Below are positions 49,801 to 59,168 of a stretch of 64,000 nt of DNA, one piece after another. Position 1 is the first letter of the stretch, and each line of letters begins with the position of its first letter. The notes below the pieces were generated by a model. The model was not told where the DNA came from. It worked only from the letters and a program-made list of their open reading frames with translations, and did no database searches. The stretch lies in the NCBI RefSeq assembly GCF_001510665.1, contig NZ_LMTI01000008.1, positions 1 to 64,000 of the forward strand. Reading direction: 5' to 3'. Source of the DNA: Bacillus sp. FJAT-27445 (GTDB taxonomy: Bacteria; Bacillota; Bacilli; Bacillales; Cytobacillaceae). The position numbers were made by a program, and so were the translations under genes.

Positions 49801-50328
49801 TTAGCTTAGTTCTCCTAGATACCAAATTTCACCGCCAAAACAAGTATCATCAACTAATTCCAAATCCTTTATTTCCTCTTTTAGTCCCATTATTTCAAGT
49901 CCCATCGGAATTTCTAATCCCCATTCCGCTGCGAAGTCCCGATTCTTGTTCAGAGGAACTATTCTAATGTATTCATCCTCCGTAAATGGATAAATTCCTT
50001 CACACGGGGTTTTTGGTATATAAAACTCTATTTTGGCTGAATGCCAATAGTGAAAGTTAATGATTAACAAAACCTTTACTGTTTGGTATTGGGAAGGTTT
50101 AATATCAATCAGAAATTTTGTTCTATTAATCAACGCCTGAATACACAGTCTGCGGACGCTAGTAGGAGTTTTCGGCGAATTAATCCAAAAAGATCCTCGA
50201 TCAGGCAGATGAATTTCCCAATAACCATAAGAAAAATCTTCAGGAAAATCTTTAGTCGCTTCATTTAAAAGCCTTATGAATCTTCGAATTTTTCTTCTTT
50301 TGCCTCTGACTTTTTTCTTGCTATTCAT
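49801..50328 (-). CDS. DUF3916-like protein
   Basis: 175 aa. A basic N terminus (KKKVRGKRRKIRRFIRLL), then WEIHLPDRGSFWINSPKTP and VRRLCIQALINRTKFLID: the pattern of DUF3916, small Bacillus proteins of unknown role. The SD is GGGAGGCG. Confidence 0.6.
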   Translation of the reverse strand: MNSKKKVRGKRRKIRRFIRLLNEATKDFPEDFSYGYWEIHLPDRGSFWINSPKTPTSVRRLCIQALINRTKFLIDIKPSQYQTVKVLLIINFHYWHSAKIEFYIPKTPCEGIYPFTEDEYIRIVPLNKNRDFAAEWGLEIPMGLEIMGLKEEIKDLELVDDTCFGGEIWYLGELS

Positions 50329-50371
50329 TTTCCGCCTCCCTTATTGGGTAAATTCCAAACAAATTATTTTT

Positions 50372-51291
50372 TTAAATTCTATCCTTGTTGTCGTAAATCC
50401 ATCTAAACATTGCTTTGTTTAACTCATATAGACTTGAATTATTTACGAAATATGCCATGAAAATCGTTTGAATGCTGAGCATTATTACATACCAAATAGA
50501 CTTAAGCTCACTAGTAGATAAAGAATTTAATTGATTATATCCAGCGACTATTTCCCCAACAAACAGCAGCCATTTTTCTCTTCGTGATTCGTTTAAGAAA
50601 ACCTCGCTTAAAATGCTCGTACAACAATAACAAAGATCAAAAAGCCTGACATTGAACTCCGCAAAATCAAAATCAATTACACCACTTAGCCTATTGTTCT
50701 GAAATAAAATATTATGTATGTGTGCATCACGATGAATGAGCATGTTGGCAAGTTGCCAACATGCTCTTTTAGGCTTTCTTCTAAATCCTCAAGAATCCTG
50801 CTAATATTTCCGCATTCGTCTGCATTTACGATTTCTTTAACCGCATAACCGTAAACCATTTTATATAAGTTTTTTTTATCAGGGAAATCTTCAACCCTAT
50901 CAAAGTTACTCATTAATTTGTTCATCAAAGCAATCGTTTCACCGAGAAGGCGGGGAACTTCCGGGTTATCCAAAGCTTCTTTTATATCAAACGGTTTACC
51001 TTTCAAGAAATAATATAAACAATAGTTATCCTCTTTGTAGGTGGCAAAAAATTCACCGGAGCTTGTAGCAATTGGATACTGAGTGATAATCTTATTATCT
51101 AGTTGCTTAAGTAGCTTTATTTCCCTCTTAACTTCCTGGGTGATTCCCTTCTTCTTCAAAATGAACTTCTGTTCGTCGTTAGTTTTTATATGGGTTGCTC
51201 TTTCTAATAAAACTTTACTTTCTTTAACCTGAATTCCCCAGAAAGAAGAAATTTGGCTAGCATTAGTCAGTTTCAAACAGTTTTCCCCCAT
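50372..51291 (-). pseudogene. Aminoglycoside-phosphotransferase-like gene, frameshifted
   Basis: Two frames together make an APH/choline-kinase-fold protein of ~305 aa. The 5' frame (51291-50690) has KILLKQLDN-type N-lobe and ends in NLPTCSFIV; the 3' frame (50743-50372) has LIHRDAHIHNILFQ (catalytic H-x-D-x-x-x-x-N loop) and GVIDFDFAEF (metal DFD). The join, ACATGC|CTCATT expected, lacks one base, so the C-lobe is lost from the first ORF. The shift lies within a 29-base near-perfect palindrome (50738-50766). It is a pseudogene or a sequencing error. Confidence 0.75.
50738..50766. repeat. Perfect 14-bp inverted repeat at the frameshift
   Basis: GAGCATGTTGGCAA, G, TTGCCAACATGCTC; only one base in the centre. 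It covers the frameshift site of the APH-like gene. Confidence 0.9.
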
Positions 51292-51336
51292 TCCTAAACA
51301 TGAGCAAATGAACCCCTGGCTATATTTCAGAAAGCA

Positions 51337-51951
51337 TTAACCCCTAATTACTTTCATATCAAAAACAGACAAATACTCCCCTCTAATTTTACCAATGTGT
51401 TTTCGAATGAGACGAAGTCGATTTTTCGGAAGGACTTCACCGTGAATGACGTACTTTTTATGAGCATCAGGCAATTCCTTGCTCATATTTGTAAAGGTAA
51501 ACTCCCTGCCATCCTCAGATTTGATATATGCTTTATAAAAATATTGCTCACTCCGAGTCACTTTGAAATCATAATCAATGATATATCCTTTAATTTTGAT
51601 TTCATTATTGGTGAAGAGATTTTTTGTTTCCTCTTTAATCCATAAGTCATGTGTATTAACAAAGTTTTTACGATAATTTTTCCTCATAAACTCCCAATCA
51701 TTAGAGCTAGGGAAGTAGTGGATGCTTTGGCTGCGGTAAAAATCCATTTTTTCCGCGTTCGTATCCATTTCGTAATCCTCATCGTGTTCCGATATCACCC
51801 TGATATATTGCGGGCCGCACTTATCGGTATGCAGGGCTAAAAACTTAAATGAATCGATAATATCGAAGTTTCCCCAGCCCCCGGCCTGACGCGAATAAAA
51901 ACCACCAATACGCTTACACTTTACACATTTAAAGTAATAGTATGTAGACAT
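51337..51951 (-). CDS. Hypothetical protein with Cys-pair N terminus
   Basis: 204 aa from the ATG at 51951 (GGGAGGAAAAT directly upstream); the ORF runs 69 bases further without an SD. It begins with YYYFKCVKCKRIGGFY (a CXXC pair, zinc-ribbon-like) and has a distant cysteine (HTDKCGPQY). Residues 140-190 form beta strands. The family was not recognised. Confidence 0.6.
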   Translation of the reverse strand: MSTYYYFKCVKCKRIGGFYSRQAGGWGNFDIIDSFKFLALHTDKCGPQYIRVISEHDEDYEMDTNAEKMDFYRSQSIHYFPSSNDWEFMRKNYRKNFVNTHDLWIKEETKNLFTNNEIKIKGYIIDYDFKVTRSEQYFYKAYIKSEDGREFTFTNMSKELPDAHKKYVIHGEVLPKNRLRLIRKHIGKIRGEYLSVFDMKVIRG

Positions 51952-52029
51952 ATTTTCCTCCCGATAAAAGTCTACTCCACCAGGGGTTTTGACAAATATA
52001 TGAGCACAAGGTAAGTACACGTCATAAAC

Positions 52030-52135
52030 CCTGTTTTAGTGACAACCAAAGGTCAAAATCCGGTTGGGTTGTCAGAATAAGCTCGGATATCTGACAACCA
52101 AAGGCCAAAATCTGGTTTAGTTCTCACTTAAGCAC
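52030..52135. repeat. ~51-bp element, two partial copies and one full copy
   Basis: GACAACCAAAGGTCAAAATC, CGGTTGG, TTGTCAGA (52069-52076), spacer, TCTGACAA (52090-52097), CCAAAGGCCAAAATC. It is the same element as at 1-103. It lies between two hypothetical genes. Confidence 0.75.
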
Positions 52136-52240
52136 CGTTATGTCACATCAACTCTAGTATTTTATTCTTCTCTGTAACGCAGCCGTGGACTATATTAACT
52201 TTAATCTCAACAAGGTTTTCTTTTCAAACCAAAAAATACC

Positions 52241-52498
52241 TCATTGAGAAAAATGCTTAACCAGTTCCCAGTTGGATTCTGCATTGTCTGACTTTTTCCA
52301 GATTTCCCCGTTCCTTTTGTCATAAAGATAAAGCCAGCCGCCGTTAACGACTAATTCAAAGCTTCCATCAGTATTTTGATTTACACTGATGTGGTGCGGG
52401 AAATTACTTGACGAAGAGGTAATTGCATCGGATAAATGCCAAATTGATATAAGCACACAAACCCCTAGAGCAATTATAGAAGCTGGTAACCACTTCAT
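52241..52498 (-). CDS. Small secreted or anchored hypothetical protein
   Basis: 85 aa. N-terminal hydrophobic helix (residues 6-24) then a ~55-residue extracellular segment with FELVVNGGWLYLYDKRNGEIWK, read as two beta strands. No lipobox. No family recognised. Confidence 0.5.
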   Translation of the reverse strand: MKWLPASIIALGVCVLISIWHLSDAITSSSSNFPHHISVNQNTDGSFELVVNGGWLYLYDKRNGEIWKKSDNAESNWELVKHFSQ

Positions 52499-52550
52499 TT
52501 TTACACCTCACTGTACAATTTTTTTGCCTTGAGAATTCCATCTGCCGTAT

Positions 52551-53228
52551 CTAAAACGACTCGAAATTGTTCTCTAATTTAACTAGGATTCCGTCCTTTG
52601 CCAACCTTCTATAATGAAGGAGCTTCGAGCTTATTTTTTTATACTTCTCATTCCATATTAACTCTAAAAAATATGTCCGCCCTAGCAAAAAGCTATCAGG
52701 AATTAGGTTCTCAAAACGGTAACATTCATTTGGATAAACTTCATGGCATTTAAATAAACCAATGACATTTTCCTCCACCGCGATTCCACCAACTTTAAAT
52801 TCATACGCTGAATACAAATCAACAAGGAAGTTTGTAAAATCAGGCATCTCTTCTTTCCTTATCCCAATTTGTCCCCATTCTGGTAAATCGTTGTTGCAAC
52901 CATAAAAATAAAAGTTCACCATGATGGCATTAGAAGAGATTTTTTCTATTTCCAATAACGATTTTCGCTGTCTCTGCAAATATACGATTGTTCTTAATGT
53001 TAAAGTGTGTAGATAAACCGAATTTGGATCATTTTCATCCCAGGGGTAACCAGTTACAAAAGAATCGATTATTTCCCTAATATCTTGGTCTGCAATTTCA
53101 ACCTTTATCTTTAATTCAGACAGCTTGCTGACTATGTCTTGCACCACCAATTTATCTTCCTTGTTTAGCTCCATTAAAAAACTAACTTCCAGAAACGGGC
53201 CACCCTGCAGCCATGGTTGCTTTTCCAT
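52551..53228 (-). CDS. Hypothetical protein
   Basis: 225 aa, soluble. GGCN-type loop FYFYGCNNDLPEWGQIGIRK and EVYPNECYRFENL segments, plus C-terminal helices. Family not recognised; Bacillus genomes hold many such orphan proteins. The ATG follows GGGTGAT. Confidence 0.6.
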   Translation of the reverse strand: MEKQPWLQGGPFLEVSFLMELNKEDKLVVQDIVSKLSELKIKVEIADQDIREIIDSFVTGYPWDENDPNSVYLHTLTLRTIVYLQRQRKSLLEIEKISSNAIMVNFYFYGCNNDLPEWGQIGIRKEEMPDFTNFLVDLYSAYEFKVGGIAVEENVIGLFKCHEVYPNECYRFENLIPDSFLLGRTYFLELIWNEKYKKISSKLLHYRRLAKDGILVKLENNFESF

Positions 53229-53250
53229 ATTGAATCACCCTATATACAAT

Positions 53251-53691
53251 TTACAAAACCGGAGCTGGATTCCCTCCAACCAATTTATCAGCAAGCTTAA
53301 TATAGTCCCTCAAATAGATGGGGATATCGGGATGGTCATGGATTTTCTGTGTCGTCATCCAAACAACCTCATCTACTTCATCGGGGCACTTTGCAAAGGC
53401 CTCTCCAGATTTAAAGTCGCAAAGGAAAACGATATTTACCACAGCCAACCCGTTATCCGTTACAAACGATGTACTCGTAACATATCGCAGATTCTCAACT
53501 TCAACGCCCACTTCTTCGGCAATCTCCCTGTGAACTGTTCTCTCTAAAATATTTATAGAAGCTCCTTCCTTCTCAACTTTGCCGCCGACAAGGGAAAGTG
53601 AGCCCCCGGCATGTTCCTCTTTTTCGCTACGTTTAATTAACAGCCATTTTCCATCCTTGTTAATAGCGCCTTCCACATTTACAATGAACAT
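53251..53691 (-). CDS. Nudix hydrolase
   Basis: 146 aa from the ATG at 53691 (GGAGG 7 bases upstream); 11 further codons upstream lack an SD. Nudix box GGKVEKEGASINILERTVHREIAEEVGV (in parts: GGKVEKEGAS, HREIAEEVGV). Substrate not predictable. A paralogue-type family member also lies at 42556-43038. Confidence 0.86.
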   Translation of the reverse strand: MFIVNVEGAINKDGKWLLIKRSEKEEHAGGSLSLVGGKVEKEGASINILERTVHREIAEEVGVEVENLRYVTSTSFVTDNGLAVVNIVFLCDFKSGEAFAKCPDEVDEVVWMTTQKIHDHPDIPIYLRDYIKLADKLVGGNPAPVL

Positions 53692-53880
53692 ACGTTTCCT
53701 CCAGGAATTAAAATTTGTAACCAATATCAGTTACATATCTATTTCGCCACTTTCCAAATTACCCCTTTTTTTAAAAAACACCAGGTTAAATTGAAGCAAA
53801 TAGTCATATTTTTAAAAAAGAAGGAATCGCCCCCTTTTTAGCTAATTATTAAAACAAACTCATTAAGGTGGTTGTCGTCG

Positions 53881-54690
53881 ATGAACCCATTTGTATTTGC
53901 GTGTATCACTCCACACGGAGGAGAGATTATTCCCGAATTGCAAGGCGCAAAACCTGAACGTATGGCCAAAACGCGGGAAATGATGGTGAAGCTTGGAGAA
54001 TGGATGAGCAGTGCCAGCCCGGATAGTTTAATCGTGTTGACGCCGCACGGGACGAGGATTAACGGCCGGTTTTCCATAGTGGATTCGGAAAGGATGGTAG
54101 GATTTTTAGAAGAAAATGAAGCCGGCTTTTCGATGGAGAAAAAGGTTGACCGGGAGCTAGCCAAAATGATCAACGAGCAGGCGGCTGCTGACGGCGTGCC
54201 GGCTTCAACGATTAATTATGGAACGTCGGCCGGCCCAATTTCCTGCCTATCGCTCGACTGGGGCGCGATGGTGCCGCTCCGCTTTATGCCGGATGTCCCG
54301 GTTGTTGTGATTACGCCCTCAAGAGAGATGTCCTTCGAGCAGCACCTTGATTTTGGAAAAGCCCTCCGTAAAGCCGTGGGACAATCTGGGAAACGGGTCG
54401 GGCTGATTGCTAGCTGTGATTGGGCACATGCCCATGATGCCGATGGTCCGTACGGCTTCGATCCGGCCGCGCGCTTATTCGACGGAGAAACGGTTGAACT
54501 AATTAAATCGAATAACCTGGAGAAAATGGCTGAATTTGAAGAAGACTTCATCGAAGCAGCCAAGCCGGACGGTATCTGGCAAACATTGATTCTTGCCGGG
54601 GCCATTCCATTTGAAGAAAGGAAGGTCGAATTCCTATCCTACGAAGTGCCAACTTATTTCGGGTTGATTTGCGCTGCTTTCCACGCCTAG
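53881..54690 (+). CDS. Class-III extradiol dioxygenase-like (MEMO/LigB) protein
   Basis: 269 aa from the ATG at 53881 (AAGGTGG upstream). ACITPHGGEIIPEL near the start, VLTPHGTRI and CDWAHAHDADGPYGFD are the histidine-rich iron-site patterns of LigB/MEMO1-type proteins. Ring-cleaving dioxygenase members use ferrous iron to open catechols; MEMO-like members have no known activity. Single gene, GC-rich compared with its neighbours. Confidence 0.8.
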   Translation: MNPFVFACITPHGGEIIPELQGAKPERMAKTREMMVKLGEWMSSASPDSLIVLTPHGTRINGRFSIVDSERMVGFLEENEAGFSMEKKVDRELAKMINEQAAADGVPASTINYGTSAGPISCLSLDWGAMVPLRFMPDVPVVVITPSREMSFEQHLDFGKALRKAVGQSGKRVGLIASCDWAHAHDADGPYGFDPAARLFDGETVELIKSNNLEKMAEFEEDFIEAAKPDGIWQTLILAGAIPFEERKVEFLSYEVPTYFGLICAAFHA

Positions 54691-54799
54691 GAAATGAATT
54701 GAGTGGCATTCGGGAGTATCCGATTGCCACTCACCTTTAAAGAGAGAAAGCCGCTCCAATCCCTCCTCCAACATTTTGAATTTTCCAAGCAAAATTATT

Positions 54800-55237
54800 C
54801 TACTTCAAGTTAAAAATACCTTCCCCGGTTTCTCCGTTTATTGGTAATGAAGAATGTTCATGTGTAATGGCCCAGACATCATTTTCTTTTTTACAACAAT
54901 AGGTGAACCGATTGGTAATTTGACGAAGTTTTTCTCCAGATTCTTCGTTTTGAGCCTCGAAAGTAACAGCACAATGAATATATGCTAGATTTGAGTTCTC
55001 TTCGACTACTAAATCGGTAAAATTTACTTTGAGTAAAATACCCTCATTACTTAAATCAGTAAACCATCTTGTCACCATTTCCCTTAATCCGGGTATACCC
55101 TTACTCTCCCAACTTTCCCAGCAATCATACATATGGATGTCAGCAGCGTATGCAGATAAAAATTTCTCAACATCTTTTTCATAAACCGAAGATTGATAAT
55201 TTTCCAAGAGATCTTTAACTCTAGTAAAACCCGCCAT
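54800..55237 (-). CDS. SnoaL-like/DUF4440 protein
   Basis: 145 aa with a cystatin-like alpha+beta cone: VYEKDVEKFLSAYAADIHMYDCWES, then VTFEAQNEESGEKLRQITNRFTYC. This is the NTF2-like polyketide-cyclase/isomerase family, small proteins of many roles. No partner gene. Confidence 0.72.
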   Translation of the reverse strand: MAGFTRVKDLLENYQSSVYEKDVEKFLSAYAADIHMYDCWESWESKGIPGLREMVTRWFTDLSNEGILLKVNFTDLVVEENSNLAYIHCAVTFEAQNEESGEKLRQITNRFTYCCKKENDVWAITHEHSSLPINGETGEGIFNLK

Positions 55238-55283
55238 TATTCATTCAGCTCCTTCTATCTTTTTCGACTCATTCATTATTTTC

Positions 55284-55481
55284 TCATACCACGCCTAATA
55301 CCTTGTCGCTGTTTTTATCTAAGTAAACATTAATAGGTCCTAAATCCTCTTCTCCTTTTGTTTGAAAAGTCACGATAAGAACCTCTTTGCCTTTAATGTT
55401 GATCAAATCCCCAGTCCGTTCGTCCATTATTTGTGTGTCTGCCGTTACTTGTTCCTTCCTTACCTGTTCGACTTGGCGTTC
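55284..55481 (-). pseudogene. Small-gene remnant
   Basis: Open frame without an upstream start: QVRKEQVTADTQI, MDERTGDLINIKGKEVL, VTFQTKGEEDLGPINVY, stop TGA at 55284. The first in-frame ATG (55427) gives 47 residues. It may be the 3' part of a longer gene broken just upstream at 55482. Unknown family. Confidence 0.35.
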
Positions 55482-55496
55482 TTAATGGACTTGCCG

Positions 55497-55712
55497 TTAA
55501 GTACTCTTAATAATTTCAAAAACTTTTCTGGTTGTGGCTACCGAAACAGGGATAAGAATAACGATGGTGATAAAAATCTGAAGCATGACTAAAACGTTGA
55601 TATAAGACGGATCAAACATCAATCCAATGCGTTTGTAAAAGAAGCTGAATAGTTTAAAATAGATGACAAAAAAGATAAGAATAAAGAAATAGTAGATTAG
55701 TTGTTTTGCCAT
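55497..55712 (-). CDS. Two-helix membrane protein
   Basis: 71 aa from the ATG at 55712, which has GGAGGAGTG upstream; 30 codons further up lack an SD. Helices at ~residues 4-24 and 38-58. Unknown function. Confidence 0.55.
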   Translation of the reverse strand: MAKQLIYYFFILIFFVIYFKLFSFFYKRIGLMFDPSYINVLVMLQIFITIVILIPVSVATTRKVFEIIKST

Positions 55713-55877
55713 GTTAAAAGCCCACTCCTCCACTTTGTCTTTCCTAAAAGTAATATAAAAGAGGGAACAATTCTTTCCGATTAATGCCCCTTTTGCAACC
55801 AATAAATTTACATATAATTGCTTTGTTTATATTTATTCTGTTCTGACAACCAGAATTCCTTTTAAAAAGGCCAAAAA

Positions 55878-55904
55878 AGCTGCCTTTGTTGGCAGCTCTA
55901 TCTT
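55878..55904 (-). terminator. Terminator of the lipoprotein gene at 55947
   Basis: Minus strand: AGCTGCC, loop AACAAA, GGCAGCT, then TTTTTTGG. Confidence 0.85.
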
Positions 55905-55946
55905 TATATATATTTATACAACTTTTCATCCTTTAGTTCCTAAGTA

Positions 55947-56627
55947 TTAATCGAGGAGTATCAATCTCAGAATTTCTACTTCTCCATTTCCAAAATCATT
56001 GTCCGCATCTACTGGTTTTTCAAGTGCTACCAAGACTTTTTTCCCTTCTGTAAAGTCTTCAATGCCCAGGTAATTGCCAACTTCATCAGTAAATGTTGTG
56101 TTTTCTGTAATTTTTGCGGTACAAGGTTTACCCGGTTTTCCTTGATAAGTCTTAGAACAATCGACTTCTAAAAGGTCATCCTTAACTGCAGTAATTTTTC
56201 CGTCAAAGGCTTTTGTTAAAAGATTGGTGGTCACTCCAAGCCAAGCTGTTTTTGTTTCATCAAGGAACTTTACTTTTACTTTAACTTTTTTCCCATCCAC
56301 CTCTACCACCTTAAGCGGTCTATCCTCCCCAACAGTGCAGTCAATTGTATTTTCTTCCATATCCATTTCAAATAATGTTGTCATGTCATTGTTTGCTAGA
56401 GCTTCGAAGTATTTTTCAAGGTCCTCTTTTTCATAAACCAAACAAGTGCCACCCAATAAAACTGCCCTGTCACCTGGTTTAAAAACGGGATCCAAATATC
56501 TCTCCTGGCTGATTTTATTGTTAGTTGCATCTGCTTTCCCTTTAACTTTCTTTTCTTCGGTCCCACACCCATACAAAAACAATGGCAAAACGAGCAATAA
56601 AGCAAACAATTGACAGTACTTTTTCAT
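55947..56627 (-). CDS. Lipoprotein of unknown function
   Basis: 226 aa from the ATG at 56627 (GGGGGAAAAG upstream). Lipobox LYGC at residues ~17-20. The mature part has repeated CTVGEDRPLK and VEVDGKKVKVKVKFLD strands and DVDNDFGNGEVEILRL near the end. Surface lipoprotein; family not recognised. Confidence 0.72.
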   Translation of the reverse strand: MKKYCQLFALLLVLPLFLYGCGTEEKKVKGKADATNNKISQERYLDPVFKPGDRAVLLGGTCLVYEKEDLEKYFEALANNDMTTLFEMDMEENTIDCTVGEDRPLKVVEVDGKKVKVKVKFLDETKTAWLGVTTNLLTKAFDGKITAVKDDLLEVDCSKTYQGKPGKPCTAKITENTTFTDEVGNYLGIEDFTEGKKVLVALEKPVDADNDFGNGEVEILRLILLD

Positions 56628-56739
56628 CTTTTCCCCCAAAAAAATAAATTTATATTCATTTAATTCTCCGTGATACCATAATATTCCTGCGAGGAGGAAT
56701 CTACGCGCTTGAATTATTTAGGGGGAAGTTTATATAACC

Positions 56740-57195
56740 TTAGTTAATTTCATACACCAACCACTCCGATTGTTTCCCACCCATTTTCTCATACAGGGAT
56801 TGGGCTACCAAATTATCCTTTGAGGTTTCCCAGGTCATGGATGCAAAATTGTTTTTCCGTATGTACTCCAGGCTAGCTTGAAAAAGCTTTTCTCCGACCT
56901 TTTTGCCTCTCGCCTTTGAAACCACAAATAAATCATTTAGGATTGCCTGTCTTTTTACTTTCAGGGTGCTGAGTGTAAAATACAAAGTGGCGAATCCGAT
57001 CAACTCCCCATTTTCCTCCGCCACAAACTGAAGCCCGCTTGAAGGGTTTTCAAGTAAATGATTGATTAAGCCCTTTAATTTATTTTCTTCAGGTCCAGGC
57101 TGCTCGTAAAAATCAACGATGTACTGTCTCATCAGTTCATACAACTCACTCACATCTTTTACTGTTGCTGGCCTTATTTCTATATTTTTTTTCAC
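56740..57195 (-). CDS. GNAT-family acetyltransferase
   Basis: 151 aa from a GTG at 57195 with GGGAGAG 7 bases upstream; the ATG at 57231 has no SD. ARGKKVGEKLFQASLEYI and WETSKDNLVAQSLYEKMGG carry the acetyl-CoA site. Single gene. Confidence 0.82.
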   Translation of the reverse strand: MKKNIEIRPATVKDVSELYELMRQYIVDFYEQPGPEENKLKGLINHLLENPSSGLQFVAEENGELIGFATLYFTLSTLKVKRQAILNDLFVVSKARGKKVGEKLFQASLEYIRKNNFASMTWETSKDNLVAQSLYEKMGGKQSEWLVYEIN

Positions 57196-57276
57196 ACGGT
57201 TTCTCTCCCAATGGCAGATTTTTTGAAACATATTATCTCTTTTTTTGAAATTAATTTATTTAAAGACACTCTAGCG

Positions 57277-58743
57277 TCAATTCAATTTGGGAGGCTTCCG
57301 ATGCTTGGCAGCCTGTTCAAAAGCATATGCAAATGTAATTAATGCGCCTTCACTATAGGCTGTGCCAGCAAATGTAATTCCAAACGGTCTGCCGCTTTCC
57401 TTATAGCCTGCTGGGACTGCAATCGAGGGATACCCCGCTTTTGCGCTGATTGTTGATCCTATATATGAAGGGAATAGAATTGCATCCAAATTGTATTTTT
57501 TCAACGCAAGGTCGATGCCCTGCTCCTGGGAAAAATACAAGTCTTCCAACTTTGCCCGTAAATATTCGGGATCCCTTAATGTGTTTGGAAAGGCCGCTCG
57601 CTGTTCCAACTTATCCTGTCCATATTTCAGGGCCGTTTCTTTATTGAGCTGATTGTATTGAATCAACTCCTTGATTGAATGTACTGGCAGATTCGCCGAT
57701 AGTTTAGAAAGATAGTTTTCCAGACTATGTTTCAGTTCGTAATAATTCACTCCCCACTCCCACTCTCTATGGAAGGAAGGGATATCTATTTCTTCTAAAA
57801 TAGCACCTTGGTCTCTCAGAACTTGAATAGCTGCTATGAACAGGCCTTCATCGTACTCATCCGATTCAAGAAATTCACTGGATGCATGATTAAAGACGCC
57901 GATTCGGGCTCCATTAAGGCCATTGGAATCAAGGTAACTTGCATAGTCTTTCTCGATTCTACCTTCGCTTTTTAAAGTTGCAGGGTCATTTTTATCGACA
58001 CTGGCAAGTACACCGAGCAGAATGGCAGCATCGGCAACTGTCCTTGCCATTGGCCCAGCCGTATCCTGCGAATAGGTAAAAGGGATAATGCCGCTTCGGC
58101 TAATCAATCCGACAGTTGGCTTGATTCCCACCACCGAGTTTTGTGTTGCTGGGCTAAGAATGGAAGCGTCTGTTTCTGTACCAACTGACACTACGGTGAA
58201 ATTGGCAGCAACCGCCACAGCGGAACCCGAACTGGAGCCGCCCACAAACAGGTCAGCGTCACCATAAGGATTTACTGTCTGGCCGCCTCTTGAACTATAG
58301 CCGGCCCACATTGTAGTAGACATGGCATTTGCCAGCTCAGTCATATTCGCCTTTCCTAAAATGACCGCACCTGCTTTACGGAGCTTTTCAACAAGAAATG
58401 CATCTTTGGCCGCAAGATTATTTTCCAAAGCAATCGTCCCTGCACTGGTATGCATGGAATCTAAAGTTTCGATATTATCTTTTAAAACAACAGGAATTCC
58501 GTGCAACGGTCCCCTTATCCCTTTTATGTTTCTTTCATGATCAAGAGCTTCGGCAATAAAAATTGCATCTGGATTTATTTCAAGGACGGAGTTTAGTTTT
58601 TGTCCGTCCTGATCATATTTCGCTATCCGGTCTAAATAGTACATCACCAATTCCTTAGAAGTTATCACCCCTTCTTTCATAGTATTTTGTATATCCTTTA
58701 TCGTTAATTCTTCTTTTAAAAAATCGTTAAATTTAATTGTCAT
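57277..58743 (-). CDS. Amidase (AS-family amidohydrolase)
   Basis: 488 aa, standard for the amidase-signature family. Catalytic Lys88 (PVVLKDNIET), the glycine/serine-rich GGSSSGSAVAVA (residues 168-179, cis-Ser) and nucleophile Ser194 in GTETDASI form the Ser-cisSer-Lys triad. It hydrolyses a C-N amide bond; the substrate is unknown. GXXSXG context does not show GatA-type tRNA amidation genes nearby. The T-box leader of ileS begins 130 bases upstream in the opposite direction. Confidence 0.87.
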   Translation of the reverse strand: MTIKFNDFLKEELTIKDIQNTMKEGVITSKELVMYYLDRIAKYDQDGQKLNSVLEINPDAIFIAEALDHERNIKGIRGPLHGIPVVLKDNIETLDSMHTSAGTIALENNLAAKDAFLVEKLRKAGAVILGKANMTELANAMSTTMWAGYSSRGGQTVNPYGDADLFVGGSSSGSAVAVAANFTVVSVGTETDASILSPATQNSVVGIKPTVGLISRSGIIPFTYSQDTAGPMARTVADAAILLGVLASVDKNDPATLKSEGRIEKDYASYLDSNGLNGARIGVFNHASSEFLESDEYDEGLFIAAIQVLRDQGAILEEIDIPSFHREWEWGVNYYELKHSLENYLSKLSANLPVHSIKELIQYNQLNKETALKYGQDKLEQRAAFPNTLRDPEYLRAKLEDLYFSQEQGIDLALKKYNLDAILFPSYIGSTISAKAGYPSIAVPAGYKESGRPFGITFAGTAYSEGALITFAYAFEQAAKHRKPPKLN

Positions 58744-58874
58744 TCATATACCCCTTTAGAAATCACATTTGCCTAATTTTAACATACAATATAATCCATA
58801 GTTTCCGATAAAAATTAATACCTTGACGGTTCAACCACAAGTTGTTACAATAAATTCCAATAAAAGCATACAAA

Positions 58875-59126
58875 TTCGTTGATGAGAAAAAGTAGCGTTT
58901 CGTCTTGATCCACAGAGAGCCGGCATTTTGGTGGAAGCCGGCGTTCGAGTGTTGCGTGAAAATCCTCTCTGAGAAGCCAGGCTGAAAAGATTGAGTAAGC
59001 CTGGACGGGAGTCCGCCGTTACAAGGAACGCGTATGATTGTACGTTGCTAAGTGCTATTGATCGGATCAATAGAATTAGGGTGGTATCGCGGTTAACCCC
59101 GTCCCTTGCTTGGGATGGGGTTTTTT
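58875..59126 (+). ncRNA. T-box leader of the isoleucyl-tRNA synthetase gene
   Basis: An AGTA-type motif in Stem I (~58889) precedes a long Stem I; a likely isoleucine specifier ATC at 58962-58964; the antiterminator AGGGTGGTATCGCG (59078-59091, consensus AGGGTGGNACCGCG); and the terminator CCCCGTCCC / GGGATGGGG with T6 (59097-59126). Uncharged tRNA-Ile binds the specifier and the T-box bulge, favours antitermination and turns on ileS. The specifier is inferred from position. Confidence 0.93.
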
Positions 59127-59168
59127 GTGTGCTTTTAGAATACTTTTTTTAAAAAAGGAGCGATATCA

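Noticed and set aside
50372-51291. Two separate genes or a programmed frameshift
   Set aside because: The halves of one APH fold are split at a single base inside a perfect palindrome. No slippery heptamer is seen and the second frame has no SD, so an accident is the simpler reading.
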